NCBI RefSeq assembly: GCF_022458985.1
Contig: NC_061774.1
Coordinates: forward strand, 11,212,616-11,276,615
Length of the DNA: 64,000 nucleotides
Direction: 5' to 3'
Source of the DNA: Mugil cephalus
Lineage: Eukaryota > Chordata > Actinopteri > Mugiliformes > Mugilidae
The position numbers and the translations under genes were made by a program. The notes under the pieces were generated by a model. That model had not been told where the DNA came from. It ran no database searches and saw nothing but the letters and a program-made list of their open reading frames with translations. Of the stretch, positions 58,026-64,000 are shown piece by piece; position 1 is the first letter of the stretch, and every line of letters begins with the position of its first letter.

Positions 58026-61000
58026 CTGACGGAATAAAACATAAGTCAATTTATGAAGCATGTCATCAGAACCTCAGGATTAAAGGTTGGTTCAAATGTT
58101 CACCAGCTAAAAACATAAAACCATCTGCACCATTCTGTATCTGCATTCACCCACAACTTACTGTCTGTTATTTCTTTATGATTTATGACGTCATCATAAA
58201 CAGTCGACCAGGGGCGAAAACATACCGCTCCTGTTTAAAATTACTTTTAAAGACCTACTGGTGTAGCTCAAGCAATTTGTGGTTTGGTGTTTTTTGTATA
58301 TTTAACCATGTATCAATCAGAGTTGTGATGCTGACTCAGACAAAAGTTATTCATGCGATAACAACAAAATAATGCAAGACAACCCCAAACTTCCCGTAGT
58401 GTAACAACCATTGTAAACTTATCAGGAAGACAGGCTCCAGGAAGTAACTGGTCCTAACCAACAAATAGCACATACAGTAATAACTCATAAAACCATAACC
58501 TGTTAGCTTTACGCAAGTTTTGACGTGTGATATTTTGCTGATATTACGGCAAGTTAATTTACTTTTGTCATATGGTGTTTTCTTCATAAAGGCACAATGT
58601 GTCTGAGGAAATTTTTGTTATTCCCAACATTGTCTTCCTTTCTTTACGCATTGAAGTCCCTACGTTTACCAACCTACGTCACCAGGTCATTAGCATGCTA
58701 AATTCTTTAGCCTCTGCTGCTTCTAGATTCGGGGAGTTGCTTAGCGGCAGTATTTTCACAACTCTGAAGGGCAAGCATTTTGTGCGCACGACTTCCCATA
58801 TCGTAAGCACCCGCTCATTAGTTACATTTGAAGCGGCACGTACTGTATTACCATGAAGCGAGGTTAGCAATTTCACCACCATGAGCCGTTAGATGGATAT
58901 CATGAACTTGTGACGGACCTCATCAAAACTTTCGTGTTACGCGGCTGAGAATACCACAAAAAAGGACTTTTAAGAAGGACACGCCCCATTTGTATGGGGC
59001 CTCGTTCATATTTACCATAGAGATATGACGGTGGTGTCAGTGGCTTCAGACAAGAAAGCGAAAAATTTAATTGCCAATTCCTCGAATTTGGTCTCAACAC
59101 TTGCCCTAAAAGAATTCAAGTAAAACTGGTTTAAATAAATGAATTTCAAAAACCTAAGTGCGATGGAAGTCTTGGTCCTCATATGAGAATATGATCACTC
59201 ATTAGTTTGTCACCTTTAAAGACAGTTTATGATGCCACGTGATACAGCAAGATTTGTTTACTATAAATAACTCTTAGAAAAAATCTAACAGCTTTTAAAG
59301 GCCGACAATGACATTAATACTCGGGACTAAAAACATGTATTTTGTGCCCGTTTTCATTCAAAAAAAAGTTCCTGTTACGAGGGAAATGATGCTAAACAGC
59401 ATTTAGGTCAAACGAGCCCCACTGCAGGTTATACTATTGAACTCTCTTCCTGGTTGCCAGCTGGGCCGTGTACCATTAACCAGGAACACTGGTCTAACCC
59501 TTATAACCCACACCCAATAAATCTTATACGAAAGCTCCACTCTGCTGAAGTCAATAAACGTGTGACATGGGACAAGTCAGTAAACACAACGCGGTGCTGG
59601 CGGTGAGTATTTACATGAAGTACCAGGGCCGGGCTCCAGGAACTCAACCTGTTTTCAACCGACTCTCAAACTGGCTTCAGAAACCACAGCGGAGGAACAG
59701 TGTAAACAGACGTCGAGGCCACGGCGTGACGGCGTTAGGTGTACACAACTTTCCGTAACAATGAGCGAAAGGAGACAATCAGCTCGCCCGCTGTTACTTC
59801 CCCTTAGATTGCTTCTGCTTTTGAAGTCAAATATGTTTTTATTAGACAGCCCCGGCTTTTACAGCCAAGCTGGAGGCACGAGTCTCGAGTCTGGTCTCCT
59901 CAGGTGTGCGCCCGGGTCAAAGTCAAGGCCTGGAAAATACCAGGCGTCACGCAGCTGCCGGCTTCCCTGCGCTCTCATATCAACTGACGCATAGTCAATC
60001 TGTTCGAAAGTAATGTCAATAGATATGGGGATTACAGCTGTTTGACGCAGGAATAGACTAGCCCTGTTATTGCTATTAGCCTTGAACATCCTAACGGAGC
60101 TACACTGATCCTCTGTCACTGCGTAAGACAAGGACACAGAAAGGATCTCGGAGCTAAAGCCGCAACAACTAACTGATAAACAAAAGTCACTGACAGATTA
60201 ATCAGTGCCTAGCAAGTTTACAAAAACACTGGATCCCTTTAGCTTCTCTAACGCGAGCATTTAGGTCACCTTTAACCTTCTGCCCTTCTTCAAAAAATTT
60301 GACTAGCAAATGCGCCCTGGACTATTTGGTTCAGGCTGCTGTAACTAACAACAGCTGAGAACACAGAGCTCGCTGGACGCACACCGACACAATGCTTGTT
60401 TTTGAATATCTCCGAGGGTTATTCATCAAACGCGCCACTCAGGCCGGCACATTCTGCTCCCTCCTCACACAGCATTTCTGCAGTGGTGAGATAAGAACAA
60501 GAACTCACTTCCTTCCAGTGTCTCTCATTCAGCGAAAACCAGAGGGAAGGAACTGATGTGTGCGATGAACCAAACAGACAAAGGCCACATGCACAGGCAC
60601 TTTGCTTCAATGTGAAAACAGCTTGACACTGGCAGGAACAGTCAGAGGGTGTGACCGTATCCAAGGCGTCTTATGACTCAACTCGGAGACACTTAACTGC
60701 TGTTATTTGTAATACATTAACCTCCATAAATGGGGGATGAACGTTGTGCAACGCTTCATGATACGGTTTTAAAAAATGACGTGTGAAATATCTAAAAGTT
60801 TGAAAAGGCGTCTGTCTGCACAATAGAACCAGATCCACATTATCCAGTAATTCATTTTTATTCAAAGATGATACTAGGATTTGATGGAACATGAGCCAAA
60901 ATACTCACAGACATGCAGCTGCAGATTAGATTTTTTTTTTTAAACCAAAAACAACAGAAATGCTGTCATCTCACAGTGAAGACTGTGTACTTCTGAAAAT

Positions 61001-61277
61001 CTGGTCAACTGCACATCAAGATAAGATGACTCGAATGACGCACACTTCAGGTGAATTCAGACTCTTGATTGTTTGTTTTTTTTTTTAACACAAATCACTT
61101 GATCAAGCTTAATCTGCAAACAAATTGTGTTGCACGTCATGCACAAAAAGCAGACACGCTAGTCACCTCTCACGGAACTGGCCATCGGACCGACTACCTG
61201 ACTCTCTGCACGTTTCATTATAATGTGTGTATAGAGCCAAGTTGTTTCTTTTGGCAGGGGACAAGAGTGTATGGGTC

Positions 61278-61655
61278 GGTATTGACAAGGACTTCATGAT
61301 ACAATACGTATCACGATACCCGAGTGACGATACGGTACATTATTGTGATATATCGCAATATTCTACATAGTTCACTGCAAAATTTTAAATGCAGCTTAAA
61401 TACACCTTGCATGTACGTACATCTGATGACAGCGATAATTCATTGGAGAAACTGAGTCAAAAAACAATATTAATACAAATGTATTGCTCTTGTACACAAG
61501 ATGTGGTGGTGGAGGTGTGGAAGTTTGTTCAAGATGGGCCCAAAAAATGCATTTTTTTTTTTCAAAATCGATATCAAGACATTCAACATCGTATTGTATC
61601 GGAAGAAAAGTATCGCGATATATTGCCATATCGATATTTTTTCCCACCCTTAATG
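61278..61655. mobile_element. Non-autonomous ATACGATA-rich repeat, copy 2 (inverted relative to copy 1)
   Basis: Runs from GTATTGACAAGGACTTCATG through many ATACGATAC/ATATATCGCAATAT words to GCCATATCGATATTTTTTCC. The right end is the reverse complement of the left end of 38645-38952, and the internal order matches. No coding capacity. Confidence 0.6.
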
Positions 61656-61689
61656 GGAAACCTGACTAGTCTGTGGCTACACAGTCGTA

Positions 61690-61870
61690 CACACCACAAA
61701 CTGGGATGCGCTGTGTATTCTGACACCTTTCCATCAGAACCAGCATTGACTTAAACTTGAAACTTCACTCCCTTCGAGCATCAATGAGCCGTCACCTCTT
61801 TTCCATCCTTGGACCACTCCTGTAAGTTCCTTTGCTGTCTGACACATCCCACAGCTTTCATGAAAACTTG
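61690..61870 (-). pseudogene. Decayed fragment of a Tc1-like transposase
   Basis: Words such as GATGCGCTGTGTATTCTGAC, ACCTTTCCATCAGAACCAGC, GAGCATCAATGAGCCGTCAC and TCCTTGGACCACTCCTG occur in the same order as in the common fish Tc1-type transposon whose ends are at 26552-26984. The coding strand of that transposase is the minus strand here. The fragment is short, indel-ridden and lacks both ends. Confidence 0.55.
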
Positions 61871-61903
61871 ACAATCCGTGTTATTCATCTGACCAGTGAT
61901 TAA

Positions 61904-62375
61904 CCTCCTGAGACCTGAGCTTTAGTTTGGTAAACATTTTTAATTTCTCCAAGGTATCTGGGATTAGCAGGAACCAAGGAGTATAAAAAATTGGTGTCCT
62001 CATATGTGGACACGGGGATTATTTCACTGTATGTTATGATAAAGTCACCAAAATGTAACAAATATAAAAATGAACATGGCTGTGCAAAGACAGAACTGCA
62101 AATAATGAATTCCCAGTGTCCTCAAACAAGTATTTGTTACATATTTGTCACTATTGTTCTGTGTGTTTATTTGAATTTGTTACGTTTGAATGTCATAATA
62201 AACTGGAAGAAGTTAATAAGCATAAATAAACAAGTTTCAACTGTAAAATTTGGTGCAGATTTGGACATTCTTGCACTTTTGTTACGTGATCGGCTGTAGA
62301 AAGAATTTACTATCTATCACGTTTTTACACCAACTAGTATCTAGTCCTCATATGAGGACACAGGGTCTCAGGAGG
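61904..62375. mobile_element. TTAA-flanked MITE with 13-bp inverted ends (piggyBac-like)
   Basis: The element starts CCTCCTGAGACCTGAG after TTAA (61900-61903) and ends GGGTCTCAGGAGG before TTAA (62376-62379). An intact TTAA duplication and CC-type inverted termini fit a piggyBac-mobilised miniature element of 472 bp. Internal words GTGTCCTCATATGTGGACAC and GTCCTCATATGAGGAC near the two ends are themselves palindromic. No transposase is encoded. Confidence 0.65.
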
Positions 62376-63264
62376 TTAAGTCCAGCCAGTCATAATGGTA
62401 TAATGATCTGTGTACACAGAACATTTTCACTCCGGTTACGTCTGTGTTTCACTATTTTGTACACACAAACCAGTCAGTGGGCCTTGTTGAATGCTCTCGC
62501 TCTAACTTATCTAACCTGTGATTCCATCGCCTTTGAGAAACGACGAGATTAAATGTCAGACTTTGTCTCTTGAGGAAGATAAATGATGAAATCTAAAACA
62601 CTCTGCTGCTGAAAGACAGAGGAGAAAAATCTGAATAATGTGTAAAACTACAAGACAATAACAAGAATAGAGCTAATGGTCTTTTTGATAATGGATTGTT
62701 TAACCTCCAAGTAAAAATGGAAAACCATCCAAGTATTCCACGAAGAATTGTTATTCGTCATAGTTCCAGTAAACTGAACATCTCTGGAGGACAAGACAAG
62801 GTATGGAAGAAAGTAACCTTACATCGCTGAAAAGGTCACGGCTCCTTATGGGTGAAAACAAAGCGTAAGTTGCTGCGTTGTGTATTGTTCATCAAACCAT
62901 TTAAAAGATACAACTCTGAGATTTTCCCTGCTCCCTCAAGAGAGAGGGATAAAAACCTAATAAATGTAGATGGTTAATGTTGGCAAAGCTCCACGCTGTA
63001 TTTATGTCATGATAATATCTGCACGCTTTCCGGCCGATGAATGCTAGCAACACAAAATAAACACTCAAATGGGGGTGTGGCCTAATTTGCTACTGTCATG
63101 TACGCATAATGCATACATTTGGGCTTTAGGGAGTTATGTTGCTCACAGTTTTAGACCAAATAATAAATATTCATGACAATCGATACAAACAACAACTAGT
63201 AGCTGCAGTCGAATGTACTAGAATTTCCCTTGTGTGCATTTAGCAAATGAGCTATTAGCTAACC

Positions 63265-63290
63265 CAGCAGCAGCAGCAGCAGCAGCAGCA
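63265..63290. repeat. (CAG)n microsatellite
   Basis: About eight CAG units in intronic or upstream DNA of stx3. Not part of a supported exon. Confidence 0.85.
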
Positions 63291-63589
63291 GGGGACGGAG
63301 GCTCAGGTTTAGAGCAGCATGGGGGCAGGTGCCAATACACTCCATCAGGACTTGTGTTATTACAAAGCTAAAGTCTGACAAGGGATTTAAAACGCGCAAA
63401 TTTCTCCACTCATTGTGTGGATGTCTGCGACAGGATATCTGTGACGGTACTAAGACTGAAAGCACATTTGAAAATACTATGAGGGAACTGAACGGTCGTC
63501 AACTTCTGCTCTAGATATTTACTCATCTAACAATACAAACAAGTGCATTCGGCTTGCTCGAGGGGAACATGCCAAATAAAATGTGACGT

Positions 63590-63613
63590 TAAACTAACTA
63601 ACTAACTAACTAA
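63590..63613. repeat. (ACTA)n microsatellite
   Basis: About six tandem ACTA units are directly visible. Confidence 0.8.
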
Positions 63614-64000
63614 TGATTCAGCATTTCTTCCAAACTTTCCAGGAGTACAGAGGAGCGTGTCAGGTGACGTGATCATGCTGCTGTTGGCATGAGCAAACAC
63701 TTATATGCATGCACACACAGACTCATATACAGCCTAGACTCCTGCCAGCAAGTTAAACATTAGAGGGGAAACTCAAGGAGGAAAATAAAGGTGGAGGGTG
63801 AGGGCGGATAAGGTGGAAAGATAAAGAAACGGAGCTGAAGAGCTATTGAAAAGCAGTTAAGGTGGAAACAATTAAACTGCTGTATTATAATTACACACTA
63901 AACAATGTCTAACATATGTCAAGTTCCCAACAAATGACTGCTTACTTCCCTCGCTGTTTGTACTTCTTTTCTCTAAAACTAAGCCAGCGGTGTGAAATAC

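Larger units (their letters stand above)
58026..64000. other. stx3: stx3 intron 1 / upstream DNA, no exon found
   Basis: The stx3 exon starting at 58025 has a proper acceptor and no in-frame start, so its first coding exon lies further right. A search of the minus strand for an exon beginning with a syntaxin-like MKDR start found none before the window edge. The stretch holds an ATACGATA-type repeat, a Tc1 transposase fragment, a TTAA-flanked element, a (CAG)n tract and an (ACTA)n tract, listed separately. Confidence 0.5.

Noticed and set aside
58599..58856. 85-codon plus-strand frame upstream of stx3
   Set aside because: No splice signals, domain or family resemblance. Probably intergenic or repeat-derived.
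1..64000. Search for tRNA, rRNA, CRISPR or viral genes
   Set aside because: No cloverleaf, rRNA core, spaced direct-repeat array or viral polymerase/capsid motifs were seen by eye.

Overview
The window is a stretch of vertebrate nuclear genome, most likely from a ray-finned (teleost) fish. The supporting evidence is compact multi-exon genes with canonical GT/AG introns, vertebrate protein families, and typical fish dispersed repeats (Tc1-like, piggyBac-like, hAT, LINE/SINE tails, microsatellites). All four recognisable genes lie on the minus strand. No prokaryotic features, tRNAs, rRNAs or CRISPR arrays were seen.

Layout, left to right. 1-4.9 kb: intron, first coding exon (3156-3449, minus) and GC-rich promoter region of an unidentified Arg/Ser/Gly-rich protein. 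5.5-10.5 kb: zcchc7, the Air1/2-like zinc-knuckle RNA surveillance factor. Its 3' exons are clean, its middle exons carry frame breaks, and its 5' part is damaged. About 8.7-22.96 kb: a block in which nearly every base run is inflated into homopolymers. It reads as badly polished assembly rather than biology, although several coding-like islands survive inside it. 23.0-24.5 kb: a non-autonomous piggyBac-like element with long inverted ends and only the N-terminal part of a transposase. 24.8 kb: one isolated coding-like exon on the plus strand. 26.2-33.1 kb: complete ankrd13d (16 exons, 629 aa). 35.2-46.5 kb: complete kdm2a (22 exons, 1320 aa). 49.0-58.0 kb: stx3 without its first coding exon, with duplicated, alternatively used C-terminal exons. 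58-64 kb: stx3 first intron or upstream DNA with several decayed transposons.

The exon joins of ankrd13d and kdm2a were worked out base by base. The summed coding lengths (1890 and 3963 nt) are exact multiples of three with one open frame. The kdm2a-ankrd13d pairing matches human 11q13, but GRK2, which lies between them in human, is absent here. The genes do not form a pathway: ubiquitin-dependent endocytic sorting (ankrd13d), chromatin demethylation at CpG islands (kdm2a), vesicle fusion (stx3) and nuclear RNA decay (zcchc7). The most informative observations are the stx3 alternative-exon arrangement (including a possible third, frame-broken membrane-anchor exon), the piggyBac derivative whose deletion junction carries telomere-like repeats, an 18-bp perfect hairpin upstream of ankrd13d, and the corrupted 14-kb block.
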